DNA of 64,000 nt from Monosiga brevicollis MX1 (GCF_000002865.3 NW_001865041.1:917793-981792), one strand, 5' to 3'; positions 15,001 through 30,000 are shown, counted from the first letter of the stretch. Made by a program: numbers and translations. Notes: a model not told the origin generated them from the letters alone.

Positions 15001-18000
15001 TGCGTTCGGCGCCAGAGAGATCACAAATGCCCGGCGCACTGGTATTAAAAAGGCACGCGCCGTTGCCAGGGCAGCCAGGCTCGTCGCACAATTCACCCCA
15101 GAAGCCTTGCAGGTAGTTGCAGATGCACTGGTCGCCCTCGATGATGCCAGCGCCACTGCATTGGACATTGCAACTCTCCGAGGTCCATCCAGGCTCACAA
15201 ACGCAGTTGATAGAGTCCTTGGGCGTTTCGATACCATGAGTGCAGGGCGTGCCGCAATCCAAACCCATCCAGCCCTCATCGCAGTTAACGCAACGGACAA
15301 GAGGTGCGTAGGTGTCAGGATCGCAGGTGCCACGGAAGTGACAGTTGTTGAGACAATCGGGAACGCTGCAGGCCACACCAACCCAGCCGGGGTCACAGGT
15401 GCACTCGGCATTCTCCGAGTTGCACTCACCATGGCCGGAGCAGTCTTCATCGGTAATAGTAGGGCAACCGGGAATCTCGCAGAAGGTGCCCTGACGACCC
15501 GAATAAAAGTCGCAAACGCACTCTCCCGTGTCATCGTCAATCGTGCCGTAGCCCGAGCATTCACGATTACATCCTTCGCCGGCCCAACCAGGCTCACAGA
15601 CACAAATGCCCGAGAGCGCGGGTTCCTCCACCCCGTGGAGACAAATGGAGCCACAATCGGCACCCATCCATCCCTCGGTACAGTTGACACAGCGGGGGAA
15701 GAAGAAGTTCTCACCATCACAGTCACCGCGTCCATTGCAATCATGCGGGCAGGAGACAACGCTGCAGTCATCCCCACTCCAGCCGACCCCACAGACACAC
15801 TCATGCAAGTAGCTGTTGCAGGCGCCGTGACCATTGCAGGCACCGTCCTCGCCGGGGCAGATGGGACTCTGGCAAAGGTCACCACCCCAGTCGTCGTCGC
15901 ATTCGCACACCTCCGCGGTACACACGCCGTGCCCAGAGCACGATTCGTCGCACAATACACCGTGGAAGCAGGGTGCGCATTCGCACTTGCCATCGGGGTT
16001 GCATTCGCCGTTTCCACTGCATTCTTCTGCGCACGTCGAGCCAGTAAAGCAGTCGTCGCAGATGCAAGTGCCGTGCGGTGAACACACGCCGTTGCCGTTG
16101 CAGGTGGAGTTGGAATCGCATTCATACTCGCAGGTGTAGCCGACCCAGCCAGGTTCGCAAACGCACATGCCGTTGGGGCCCATCGCACCGTGGAGGCCGC
16201 AATCGCCCACAAACATACATGCAGGGCCAGCCCAGCCGCTGTCACAAGTGCATGTACCTGTGCCAGCGTTCCAAGAACCGTGGTTACCACACACGGTCTC
16301 AAAACACAAGGTGCCGTTCTCGGCACGGGAGGAAGCTGGGGTATCGCCACCAACGGCAACGGGGTTTACGCGGAAGTCTTGGTTCGTCAGATGATGCGAA
16401 ATCAGTGCGGCACGACCGCCGCCGCCGCCGCCGCCGCCATGGGAACTGCCGATGCCAACGAACCTGTCGCCATCACCGCCGGCGATGTTGACGATGCCAT
16501 GGCCCTCCAGGTAAGGTGCCTCGAGGTAGGCTGAGCCACCAGAACCACCGCCGTCTCCAGAGTCGCCACCGTCCGCGCCAATAACAGAGATTGTGCCCTC
16601 AAACTCGAGAAGTTCGCCAGAAAGCAGGTTGAAGAGGCCACCACCATTTCCGCCAGAGAGATTGCTTGAGGAATCATCATCGGTACCCTCCGAACCCACC
16701 GTGATGGGCGCACAGGCTGAGCCGTACACATAGCCGTTGTCAACGAGAGGATTGGTAAAACCTCCATGGCGACCGCGACCGCCGTGAGAAGCGCCGTCCC
16801 TGATGCTGCGCGTCGAGCCCGGGCCCGCTTGACTGGACCAGCCGTTGTAATCGGCCTCAAGGGTGGCCGAACGGTCGATACGAGCGCGGCGAACCCAAAT
16901 TGAAGTTTGCGAGCCATGAATGGCCGCCGATCCTTGCACCTGCAAGCTATCAGCGGCCAAGAGACCACCCACGTTGGAACTCGTTAGCTCACCAATGAAT
17001 GAGTTGGACATGGTCAAGCTTGAGCCAGATGCGAGCGTCAGGGAGTGGAGCAGCAGCTTGTTACCGCGTGCTGCATACTCTGCCGGCGTACAAACAGCGT
17101 TGGTGCGACAGCGAGTCGTACCGCCACTCACGATCAGCGTTGCGCTTGGCAATACAAATACATCGATGGCGCCGAGATAGCCCTGAAGGGTGAGAGACCG
17201 AGGAATATACAGGGCAGGCGGGACCTCCAGCACGCCCCCGGTTTGTATGATGACCGAGGCAGCCAGGGAGGTACTGGCATCAGTGACGCCTCCAACAACT
17301 ACGGTGGTGCTTCCAATCCGCAAGGTGCCAGTCAAGTCACCCTCCAATTTACCCAGAGTCAAGGATGTGGTGGGAGATGCCACGTTGACCACGGCAGAGC
17401 GCAGCAAGATGAGCTGATCAATGGCGATGTTTGTGCCCTGAAGTTGGGAAGCAGGGGCACTTGAGCCGCGCTCCTGGTTATCAAAGATGGCCCGGCGGTA
17501 CGTATCGAAATCATGAACGTACTCGATGAACACAGTGCCCATGCCGCCGTGCTGAGCCGATGCGCCACTGCTACGGGCACCACCCAGCGACTCGACGACG
17601 CCGTGGAATTGGAAATCGCCTTCGGATATGTACAACCCGACACGACCACCGCTGCCACCACCGCTGCCACCATAATTGTCATCGTTAGCGCCGCGACCGC
17701 CGTTTGCGGTCACCGTGCCGTGCCCAGCAAACTCAAGGCATTCGATGCGGATGGAGCCACCGCTGCCGCCACCACCCATGGTGGCGTCTGCGCCTCGTGC
17801 GGTAATGTTGCCGTCCACAAAGAAGCGACTGCCAACACGAAGAGTAAGCGCACCGCCGCCTCGGGCCGTATTTCCTTGGCCACCAGCACCCGGTTGCGGT
17901 GAACTCAAGGTCAACTCACCATAGGGAGCTGCGACAGAACCCGTGTAGCCAGATCCGCCATAACCGCCGTAGGAGCCACCCGCACGCCCATTCACAGGGC

Positions 18001-21000
18001 CCGAGAAACCCTGTCCATCGCTGCTGAGGTAACCATCAAGCTCGATGTGCAATGTGGATACCACGGCTGTGAGGTTCAGGGTCGTCGAGCTAAAGTTCGA
18101 GCGGTACCGCATGTTCAGGGACGCTGCCCATAGGACAGCGTTGGGGGAGCTAATGTTGAGCTTGCCGTTGGCCAAAATGTCGACCTCATCGAACAAGAGG
18201 TGACCATCGTCAGAGATGGAGAGGTACTGGGATTCGGGATAGTAGTCCTTACCCGTTTCCATCACCGCGTACTCAATGCCGTTGATGATTCGCGTTTCGT
18301 TGCTCTCTTGTAGCTTGACCTCGGCCGTGTGGCCGCTGCCGGCGCAGTCGAAATGGCTACCGCGCTGCAAATGCAGTACCCGAACGTTGGTCAAGCGACC
18401 GCGTAGACGTAGGTCTTCCCCGCGCAGGATAACATGGCTGGGCATAGTCAGCTCGCCACCTTCGTCGACCAGATAAGTCACGGGAGCGTCGTGTACTGTC
18501 TCGTTCGTCACGACAACCTCAACAAACAAGCGCTGCGTGTCTCGCACGTGAACAACACCAGTGCGGTCGCCAAGCATCTTGTGACCGACCACGGTGACAT
18601 CGTTGGTTGGCGAATCGTAAAACCAAAGCAAAGCAAAGCCATTGAGGGTCATTTCATTGAACTCGAGCAGGTCCGTGGCCGTGTCCATAATAACACCCGG
18701 TAGGGCGCCGGCCCGGTCCTCGTTGTCGACAATGACACGCTCGTGCGGCGATACGGGGAGAATTTCGGCCAAAGACGGATCGTACTTGTAAATCTCATAC
18801 TGCGGTCCTCGATTGCTCTCAAAAGCAAACACTGTGCCCGGACCGCCCTGCGGCAAGCCTCCAACGGAACGCAAGGCACCGCCGAAAGCAAAGGCAAAGC
18901 TGGCATGAATGGCCATGCGGCCACCAGATCCACCAAAACCGGTACCGTTTCCAGCGCCGCCGTTCACGTTGGCCTCACCGTGTCCGGTGATGTTCAGGGT
19001 TTCGATAAAGATGGAACCACCCGAGCCACCGCTGCTATCGACATAGCCGGGAGCACCACCAACGAACAGCAGGCCGTCCAGTTCTGTTTCAGCACCGGTT
19101 TGTACGTGCAAGCGGCCGCCGCCGGCACCAAGGGTGCAAGTCGCCTTCAAGTGCGTTGCCACGCCGTTTTGGTAGCAAACTCCAACAACGAGGTCGTCTG
19201 ACGGGGAGCCTGCACCCGAACCTGCTTGGAAAGGAGAGTAAACGGTGCCGTGGGGATTTGAGCTTGGAAGCGCAGGGTCTTGACCACCACCAAAGCCGCC
19301 ATAGCTGGCACCCACCCCGGCACTTCCAGCGCCAGGCCCTTCACCGGGCATGAACCCCCGACCAGGTGCCACGAGGGCACCCTCACTCTCGACGGATAAC
19401 AAGCGGGCTGAGACCACCAGTTCGTTGAAGATGAGCAAGGCACCATAGCGCACAATCAAGGTTGATGCAGTAATGGTAAGGTTGTCTGCAATGTTGCTAA
19501 ACTCGAGCTGAGAGCCGAGTTTGACATAAATAGCCGCAATGGAGATGTTGGACGAGTTGGACACATCCACGTGCATTCCCTGATCCAACTGTGCCGTGTT
19601 GACGGTTGAGTAGAAAATCGAATTCGAGCCATCCGTAGCCAAAAGCGTCTTGACGTTTGTGATGGTTCCGGAAAAGCTCGAGTTGACACCCATGAGATGA
19701 ACTTCGACAGGCCATACAATCTCTGATCCAGCGTCCAGCAAGAAAGAGGTCGGCGCCTCCGTCGAATTGGCAAAGTTTTCCACGTACTCAGCAAAAAGAA
19801 TCTGTCCATCCTGCAGGTGCAGAATACCCGTGCGATCACCTCGGAAGAGGTGGGCGGTTACGTTGACACGATAGTCGTGGTAGAACGCCAAGCGCGCAAA
19901 ACCTGTGACCTCAATCTCGTCAAATTCATAGACTTGCGTGTTGTTCTCCATGATGACGGTCGCACCAAAAACCGCAACGGCCAGATTATCAGCGTGCACG
20001 TACGTAAAGTCCGCTGCCAAGAGCACTTCCTGGCGAGAGAAAGAATACTTTTGCTCGCGATAAGACAGAGGGCGAAGTGTTTCTTCGACGTAGGACGTGC
20101 CCGCCGCAGCGCCCCGCCAGTTGATGGCGCCGCCCTTGGCAGGATGGTTGTATGAGTCGCCAAGAACCACGGCATAACAGGCCATATTGTTATCCGAGTT
20201 TGAGGCAACGCAGATGTGTCTGCCGTCAAACACCATGTTGTGGATGGTACGTGCCACTGTAAAAGTGTAGCCGTCGAAGTGGCCCGTGGCAAGGTCATAC
20301 CGCCAAATCTGGTTACCGGTGCCGTAGAAAAGCTTGTCGTGCACAATTGCCAAGCCGCCGTAGAGCTGCGCGGTAAAAGGCGCGCCGCCAACCAAACCAT
20401 ACGAATAAAGAATTTTACCTGACGCGCGATCCATGACGTACACCGTCTCATCCTGGCCACGCATGGCATAAACGTAGCGGCCACTGGAGGCCACCGCCGC
20501 AGCGCCGCTACCATGGAGCATGTACTGCAGGTCAGTTTCCCATAGCTGATCAGAGCTGGGGTAAGGGCCAAAGGCCATTACTTTGTTGCCGTCACCGTTT
20601 GCGAGGAACTGATAGCCATACTCATCGAACCAAAGCGACATGATGTTCGCGTCACCAACGATGGAAGCGCCCGTGTAGGCTCGCGAGTCCCGATTATAGC
20701 GGTCGACAATGGCAGATTGCGAACGAGGGAACCAGTACTCCATTGTGATGGGGTTAAAGCCAGCACCGTAGTCAGCCGGATTCAGCGCCAACGTGAAGGA
20801 CGTGGGCGTCGATTGCTCAAATGGGGGATGGACATCAATGCCGCCAGCGTCGCGCAGCTCGCCACCATAGGTGAAGCGGTTCGTACACAAAACGGCAATG
20901 CGACCACCGGCACCACCGTAGCCGTCAACACCGCCAGAACCACCGGCGACCGAGAGCGTACCGTGACCAGACATGTTGAAGGCCTCGATTTGCAAGGTGC

Positions 21001-24000
21001 CACCGCTGCCACCGCCGGTGCGGCGGCCGTCACCGCTGCCACCAACTGCGCTGACCAGGCCGTTAATCTGCAGGATGTTGCCAACCTTCCAGATCAAGCG
21101 ACCGCCACCACTGCCGCCAACGGCCGGTGTGAAGTCCTCGCGCAAAGCCGTGCCGCTGCCACCCCCAGAACCGAGCTCAAATGGCGCATAAACGGAATCG
21201 TAGGGCGCTCCAAAGTGAGTGGTGTTGCCACCGCCCTCCCCGCCATGGCCTGCACCGGTACCAAACGTATCAAAAGTCTCACCGCGTCCCGGACCAGCCT
21301 CGGCATCATAGCCCATGGCGTCCATGTGCAACTGGCCCTCGCTCTCGACGTAACCGTCGGCAGAGTCAATGAAGGCATAACGCAGGAACATTTCGCCAAA
21401 ATGCATGACGCGCAATTCTCCCGCTTGAAAGGTAAAGCGGCCGTCGTGAACACGACGCAGCTCCACCGTACCACCAAACTCCACGTAGAACGCGCCAAAT
21501 GTAAGGTTGCCGGCACCAGTCACGTCCTCGTAGGTACCGTGCTCAATCAGTCCCGTCTGAGCGTCAGGGCCAAACTCCACGTAAGCTCCGTCCTCAACGA
21601 ACATGACCTCAACGTTGATGAGCAAGCCCTCAAAATGCGAACGAACACCCGTGGCGTGGACCGTGCTGGGGAAAACGATTGTGGCATTCTCCTCGAGGTA
21701 GAATGAGCAAGGGGCGTACGTAACATTAGTTTGGGATTCGACGTACTCGGCCAAAAGCGTCTGGTTGCTTTGAATATGGAAAAGACCGGTGCGATCGCCA
21801 ACAAACTCGTGCGCCACGATGGTGACGTTAGTGCGCGTGGGATGATACACCTCCAGCCGACTGTAGCCGGTCAGCTCCAGTTTCTCAAACTCAAAGTAGC
21901 GCTCGTCATTGGCAAAGATGACTGTCGATCCCGGGACAAAAAAGCCGGCGTTGTCGATATGCGTGTAGTGATAGTCGACGACCAAGGTGCCGTTGGCTGC
22001 TTGATCCAACAAGTCCTGGTCACCACGCAACTTGCGCAGTGATGGAGGCTTGTTGTTAGCCTGGACATATGTCGTGCCAGCAGCGGCGCCAAATGCATTC
22101 AGCTCATGGCCATAGTACGCCGAGATGTTCTCGATTTGGACGTCAATGTAGGCGTTAAACTCCAGAATCTCGTAACAGTACAGGGATGTCGAGGCAGGAC
22201 CGTGGATGCAAGCGTCCTTGCCGTCAAAGGAAAGGCCGACCACGTCAACGAACGTGGGGCTGTTCCAACCATCGTACGCTCCCGTGGCCAGATCGTATCG
22301 GTAAAAGCGCGAGCCCTCGGCATAAAAGACCTTCTCCTGAGCAACGATAAGACCGCCATCAAGCTGAGAGAACGAGGCGCCGCCCGTCAAAGACAAATCA
22401 AAGTCGTTGTCCAATTCTCCGGTGTACTTGTTCAGACGATACAGGTGAGCGCCACTCGAGGCCATGGCGTACACGTAATGTCGGTCGCAGCTAACACCGC
22501 CCAAGTTGGGCACCAGGTCGTCCGTCTGCCACAACACTGTCTGGAAGCCATCCGCAGCATATTTGGTGATGGTGGAGTAGATGCGATCGGCGTTGCGGAC
22601 GGCCACATATGAGGTTCCATCCTCGTCCGTCCAAATTTGAATAATGTTGGCCTGATTCTCCAAAAAGTAGGCACCACGATACGCCGGGGCGCCAGTTTCC
22701 TGGTCAACGACATAACGATGGACCACGTTGTACGGCCATTCTGGCAGCAAAAACTCGCCCTTGAGCGGATCAAAGCCACCACCATACCCGTGGGTGCGGT
22801 CAATGTTGTACTTGTTGATTTGACGTGCAGCAGTCGAAATGTAATCAGGCTCCAAGCGGTTTCCACCGCGTTCGCTCAAGACGCCACCAAAGGTGTATTG
22901 CCACTCACAATGGACAGCAATACGCCCACCAGCGCCGTCATAGCCAAGTCGTCGGCCGTGACCGCCAACGACACTCAGCTCGCCGTGACCCGAAAAGTTG
23001 AAGGTCTGGACAAAGAGACTGCCGCCGCTGCCACCACCCGAGTTGATGCCGGTGCCATTCCCGCCGCGAGCGGAGAGAATACCGTCAATCTCAACGGAGG
23101 TCTTGCTAAACCAGTAGAGCTGGCCACCACCATAGCCACCGGTACTGACGTTTCGGCCACCGATTCCGTGACCACCTGCTGAGCCCATGTGGTGGGGCGC
23201 GAACATGTCGCCGTAAACGCCACCACCCAAAGGATCAAAAAACTCGGCCAACCCGTTAAAGAGCAACGTTGCGTTGCCACCACCATGGCCACCATGGCCA
23301 GCGCCCGACGCCACATCGTTGACTGTCACACCGGGAGCCATGCCACGAGCATCCTCGCTCCAGCCGTAGCCTTGAGCATCCAGGTGCATGGCACCCGTGG
23401 CTTCGACGTAGCCATAATCACTGAATATTTGGGCGTGATTCAGCTTGAGCTCGCCGCCCCACTTGACGTTGAGGTAAGCAAGGGTAAGGTTGAGCTCAGT
23501 GCTGACGCGTCGGAAGCTGAGCAAACCACCGTTGCGCACCTCAATTGTGCCTGTGGTGATATTGCCCGGTGCTGTCGCCCACAAGTAGCTGGTGTTGGTC
23601 TCCAAGCGAGCCGTATTGGTGCTACTGGCAATTTCCGTGTCTGCACCGTCCATGAGCATGAGCTTGAGCACACCTGTCAAAGTGCCCTCGATGATGTTTC
23701 GAGACCCAAAGCAGTACACCGTATCAGGCAAAAGCAGCTCGCCGCCGCGACGAATCCAGAATGAGACCGGCGCGTAAGAAATCGAGCTTACACCCTCCTC
23801 GTAATCGACCCACAAACGTTGGTGATCCACAATGCGGATGCGCCCGGTCTCGTCGCCAACAAATTCATCGATAGTGATTTCAATTTGTTCAATCGAGTCT
23901 GGATGGTAGAGAGCCAGGTTGGCGTGGCGCGAGAGCTCAACCTCGTCAAAGGCAAAAGTGTCAGCTTCGCCTTCGATCAACAGCGAATACCATGGTGTAA

Positions 24001-27000
24001 CATGATCCTCCGCATCAAACTTCACATAGGTGAAGCCAGCCACCTCTTCGATCTGCCCGCTCGAGCCATACTTGATATCCGCATACTGCGGACCGCGAGC
24101 GGTCTCCTCGCGATACATGGATCCAGCAGTACCGGCGGTGCTGCCAGTACCAGGCGCCGAGCGATACTGGCCGCCAAACGAATGTTTGAAGCGGCAGTGC
24201 ACAGCAATGCGCCCGCCAGAGCCACCGCCACCCAGGAGGGAACCATCGCCGCCAGACACGTCAACCTTGCCATGACCGGTGATGTTGAAGGCATCGATAA
24301 GAATGCTGCCACCAGAGCCACCACCGCTGTGATTGCCTTGGCCCGGTTGACCAGCGGCCCACACGATACCGTCCAGACGAAGGGTAGAGGGGGAAAGAAT
24401 ATGCAAAAAGCCGCCGCCACGGCCACCAACTCCCGTGTCACTTGAGCCACCACCACTGCCAAGCAAAAGTGGTTGCACAATCGAGCCGTAGGCAGGACCA
24501 CCGGTTCCGTTACCTTCGACATAATGACCAGGCAACCCAGGATAGCCGGGAATGTCCTCATAGTAAGGCTCATCCTTGTAGTCACCACCACCCTGGCCGC
24601 CATGACCTGCTCCGCTACCACGAGAGCGGCCGTACTTATCCGAGTAGCTGACACCAGCGCCTGGGCCCATCTCGGCCTCAAAGCCTGTATGATTGACTGT
24701 GAGCACGCCACGACTCTCAATTGAAATCTCAAAGGCGGCAATCATGCCGCGATTCATGGTGGTGAGCGAATGATACTTGAGATGCAGGAGGGAAGTGGAG
24801 AGCAGCATGTACTCAGGCACGAGACTCAAGTTGAGCGTCGATCCCTTCTGAATGGTAACACTGCCGCTGAAGGAGAGGTTGCCAGGATTGGATTCTCGGA
24901 CCAAGTTGAAGGCCAAGGGCTCGCCCTCCAAGTGCGCGGTGCGCGACGTATTGGCAAAGGCCAATACGCAGCCTTCCGCCGCGCGCAAGTCAAAAACGTT
25001 GACGATGCGGCCGTAGATTTCATTGCGCGTCCCCAGGAAGGTGTTGCGAGTCGGGAACACAGCACTGGCGTTGGGATCCAGCAACCAGCTGACCGGAGCA
25101 AGACTTTCTGTGGACTTGCCCTCAACAACCTCAACCATGATGCGCTGCTTGGAGTGGACGTGGACCAGACCGGTGCGATCGCCCTCGAAATCATGAACGA
25201 CCACCAGGGCCGAATCGTTGGCGACGCGGAAGACGGCATGGTTGCGAACCTCGAGTTGATCAATTTCCACGTACCCAAAGGCGTCGCCCAGGATGACCGT
25301 GGCTGCGTCATGGTTGCGACCATCGTTGTCAACAATCACAGTCACAAAGCTTGCTTTGGTGCCCATGTATGTGCCCAAGACATAAATATCCTCAGTTGGG
25401 TCTGTGGCATTGCCAATCTGCCCAATGTACACCGTGCCGGCAGGCCCGTGTGTACCACCGATGAAGACGCCAGTTTCTGACGCCTGACCGCCAAAGCCAC
25501 CAAAAGCCTGCATGTCGCCATGATATGTGTCGCTGCCAGTGATGTGAACGCTAATTCGGCCACCAGAGCCACCAGAGCCACGGTCAGCGCCATCGCCACC
25601 AGTGGCAAGGAGCTGGCCAAAACCTGACAGAATGTGGGTGTGCAGCAAAACGCTACCACCACTGCCACCTCCGCCATTGCTTGAAGAGGCACGGCCACCG
25701 GATGCATTGACACGGCCGTCAATGTGGGCATCGAAACCGACCTGCATAAGCACGGTTGAGCCACCAAAGCCACCGTTCAATCCGCCTTGGCTACCAAAGG
25801 CGCGAGCTTCAGCGTAGTTACCGTAGGCAGCTGGAACAGCCGCCGCATCACCGTACGTGACACCGTTACCACCATGCGCGGCGCCTGTGCCCCATGTGAG
25901 GCTGCCATCGGAAACATTGGCGCCGGCGCCGTCACCCCCAGTCTTCACCGGCGGTGTCTCAAGCGCTGAGCCTCCTTCCATGAAGATCTCGGACACGGAT
26001 AGGTTAATCGTGGGTGCTTGATACAGTGCGGCAGAGTGAAGGGTGAAGAGACCCACGTCCAGCCAGAAGGAGTGGTGCTGAAGGAGAGTGGAATCGGCGA
26101 GAAGCTCAAGCGTTGCAAACGAAAGGTCATCTAGCAATACGCCTGCATCTTCGAACCGACCTCGCTGGGCAGTCATCGAAACAGCCACGAGCCGATCCTC
26201 CATGACAATGAGATGTTCACCGCCGCGCAGCACGCCGTTCCAATCAAGAGCGGGGCTACGCATGCCGTGCACCTCGATGGTGTCCGTCAGAACCAGATCA
26301 CCGCCTTCTTGAATTGTAAAGCTGGCCTGGGGACGAGTGTGTCGTGCGCTATTGGGCACAAAGTCAATGAAATACTGCTCGCCGTCCCGGACCACAATCC
26401 AAGCGGTGCCGTCTGACACCAAGCTTTGAACCGAAACGGCACCACTGAAGTTGAGCTCAATCTGTGCATTGTTAGTGAGCATGAGCTCGTCAAAACTGAT
26501 ATCAGCACCGTTCCACGGCACGCGGGCGCCACTGTCAATGGTGGGGTTGTTCGCATCCAAGCGCAGGGGTTTAGGCGGATCGACAAAATGATTGTCCATG
26601 AAGAGACGGTTGTACAACACAGTGCCATTGCGCTGGGGATCGGCGCGTACTTCGTCAACATACACAACACCAGCGCCGCCAACATCACCACCTTCACGAT
26701 CTGCCGTATGATAAATTCGTGATGCAAAGATATCCAGTTCTTCAGCATAGTAATTTGCATGCATGACCTGGGCGCAACGGAAGGTGCTCGTCGAACCATC
26801 CGAAGTGCAAATCTCGCGGCCATTAAACACGGCCGCGTCTGACGCGCCCCCAGAGAAGGTATATGAGGCCCCAGGTACGCCCGTCTCCAGATCATAGCGA
26901 ATCAACAACGTGTTGGCCAAGCGATAGATCTGGCCCTGGGCAACAAAAATGGCCGAATAGCTGGAGCCTGAAAAGCTCGTGCCTGACTCGCCGTAGCCGG

Positions 27001-30000
27001 GTTGCAACTGCAATCGAGGCTCGAGCTCTCCGGAGGGCAAGAAGGAGCGAACCTCCTCACCAGTGAACTTGTCCAGGATGTACACTTCACGATCGGTGGC
27101 AGTTGTCACGTAGACGTAGTCGCCATCCACAGCCAGAGCGTGAGCGGCAACACCACCAGCTACCTGCACAGTCCACATGACATCAACCGAAGGCCATGGA
27201 CCAAAGCGGGACACGTAGCGGCTGCTACTGCTGTAAGCAGAGCGCGTGTGAACGGCGTAGAAGAACCGATCGTCGTCCGCAGCAAGGTTGTAGACATTGA
27301 CAGCGCCTGGCAGGGAAAAGCTGCCTAGTGCCGTGCCATTGGCAGCAAACCGATTTACGGTTGACGTGCCGTGGCTAAGCAGGAGCCAGTACTGGTCCTC
27401 CAAGAAATAGTAGCCACCACCGTTGCTTCCGGCCTGTAGAGCCAAGCTTGGGGCGGAAACTGGCATGGGCAGATGGTGGGGAGCAATGGCTAAGCCACCG
27501 GGTGCAACGTCGTTGGCGCCACGCCATTCGTTGACAGCAGCTACGTGAATCGATTGAATGCCACCGCTGCCAGATCCACCATCCTGTACACCGCCAGTCG
27601 CAGTGACATAGCACGGTGCAGTAGGATCACAGAGTGCACCGCTGGCACCGTTGGTCGAGAACGTGCCATAGCCCTTCCAGTGAACCACATCAACAAGGAT
27701 AACGCCACCGGAACCACCACCTGCACCTGTGTTGTATGCAGGAGATAGGCCATCGTTGGCTAGAACACCCTCCCAGTCCAGTTCCTTGACATCAAGGTAT
27801 GCAAATCCACCGCCCAAGCCCCCTGAGGCGAGCGTTTCACCATCTGCGTATCGTCGTGCGCCGCCGTGACTTCCAGTAAATTCGGGACGATAAAACGTGG
27901 CCCAAGCCATGCCACCCAGGGCCGAACCCAAGGCGTATGCCCCGCGACCGCCATCCGTCACCATGGCGCCGCCGCCACCCGTCAAGTCCGCGGGAGCGCC
28001 AAGTGAGTGATTTCCAGTACCGGAAATGTTGATGACGGCGTCCAGATCCGAGAAGACAGACGTAGCACGGAGCTTCACGTACTCTGCCGTAATGGAGCTG
28101 GCCCACTTCAGGTCCATGGTGGCCACGGACACGTCCATGCCCAGCGGGCGTTCAAAGATGAGCTCGGCCTCGGCAGCCAACTCAAGTGCGCCAAAGTCAA
28201 ATCGGCCGGGCTCGTCGGTGCGGTCATTGGTTGCAGTGGTGGCAAAGAACACGCTTCGTCCGGGCGACACGAACAAGTTGCGGATGTTGGCAAGCTCGCC
28301 GCGAAGTTCAAGGGCAAATCCAGCCCCAGCGCCGCTGTCGCCAAGGATGTAAGCCTCATCACCAAGGACCAGCTCGCCTCCAAAAGCCACACGCAAATTG
28401 GCGGCCGTACGAGTCGTGTGGTTGGCGCCAGGAAGAACTTCAAGCGCAACGCTCTCATTTGGCTGCACGAGGATGAGACCCGTGTAATCGCCCTCCAGCG
28501 TATCAATATGCAAAGTTTGGGCCTCTGATCGAGCGAACATGCGGAAGGCCGCGTGATTCACAAGATTGACTTGATTGAGAGCATAATTCGTTGTCGATCC
28601 CTCCTTCAACTCAAACCAGACGGTTTGTGCTTGATTGTTGTTATCCACAATGAGTGTTTCCCAGGTTGTATAGGGCGTGGGCCGCGCATTGAGCAGCACG
28701 CTACCGGGACCTCCACCCAAAAGGCCACCAAGGGCGGCCAATTTGCCCGCATACGTCGAGTACATGTAGTTGACGACGATTCGGCCGCCACTTGCTGCGC
28801 CGCCAGTGCCACCAAAAGCACTGCCTCCGCTGGCATTGACGGCACCATACTCGTCGCCGTCAAAAAGTTCAAGATCCAAATGAACGCCACCGCCTGAACC
28901 AGCGCCACCGTCGTTATTTGTCGAGGCACCACTGGCGTTCAAGAGGCCGTCCAAAAGAAGATAATTCGCCGCTACATAAATGGTTGAGCCACCTCGTGCG
29001 CCAAGCGTACCAGAACTAGACGCTGATCCCGTGGAACCAGCCATCTTGGCCTCGCGATACGAGCCGTAGGCGGCGGCGGCACTTTCCGCAACAGCATTGG
29101 CATCTGCACCCAGGTTGGCGTGAGATGCACCCATGCTTGCGGTGCTGGATGTTCCCAAGGTGAGGCTGGCACCGTGCTCGACGGCACCCGAACAATCAAT
29201 GACAGCACCCATGTAGACGGTCATGTTCGTGGCATTAATAAGCACCGCGTCAGCCGTCAGCTTACTGAAGGGACGCATGATGAAGATCTCAATCACACCA
29301 CTAAACGCCGTTCCCGGAGGAGAAACGATGCTCGATCCGGGTGCAGCATCGAGCTCAGCCACTGAAAAGACACCAGAACCAGATCCCGTATCGCAACCAC
29401 CATGAACCTCCATGCGACGGTCCTGCATAAGGTTGTAGACCAAGGCACCGTCCAGGTGACCATCGCAGCGCAAGGTGTACTCTGCGATGCCATCCCACGT
29501 GGAGGGGGCCCCAGTGCCCACGAGATCCACCGACAGCGGTAGTAGCAAGCGACCACCTGCCTGAACGTCCAGATTCCATGGCGCCTTGGTCTCGGCGTAG
29601 CCTGTCTCAAGCTCTACCTCGGAACCCGAAACGACGCGGAGAAGGCCGGTGCCATCGCCAGCAGCCGACACGACACGAACGCGGGACGGTTGCAGCGGTT
29701 CAAGGGCAGCCTGTCGTAGCAGCCGCACGCGAGTCAAAGTCAGGTTGTTGAGAGCCTCTTCATTGACCACGTACGAGCGCCAGTCTGACGCGGCGTTGTC
29801 AAGGATGAGCGTGCTGCTTTCGTCGAGTGAGCCGACATGCTCGAGCAAGACCACGGTACCAGGACCACCGCGAGCGTCCAAGGGACTATTGGCGCTGTTG
29901 GCACTGCCGCCGAGCGCAGTAAGAACACCCTGGTACTCGAGCTGACCTGGAAGGCGCACCAGCAAGCGGCCACCAGAACCAGCACCACTTGATGTGCCAA

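Noticed and set aside
14777-16081. Plus-strand open frame of 434 codons antisense to the EGF array
   Set aside because: Low-complexity Ala/Thr/Val product with no domain. It is explained by the complement of a Cys/Gly-rich coding strand.
13339-16359. Minus-strand open frame of 1,006 codons starting with Met
   Set aside because: It is out of frame with the EGF-like repeats, which read in the frame with codon starts congruent to 1 mod 3. It is an Ala/Thr/Arg-rich shadow created by regular TGC/TGT codons.
16418-16440. CCG/GCC trinucleotide run as a non-coding microsatellite
   Set aside because: It is in frame and encodes a Gly run within module M30.
17676-22612. Several plus-strand frames of 100-330 codons opposite the Gly-rich modules (for example 20,717-21,706)
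   Set aside because: They follow the antisense of module repeats, have no family features and lack supporting signals.
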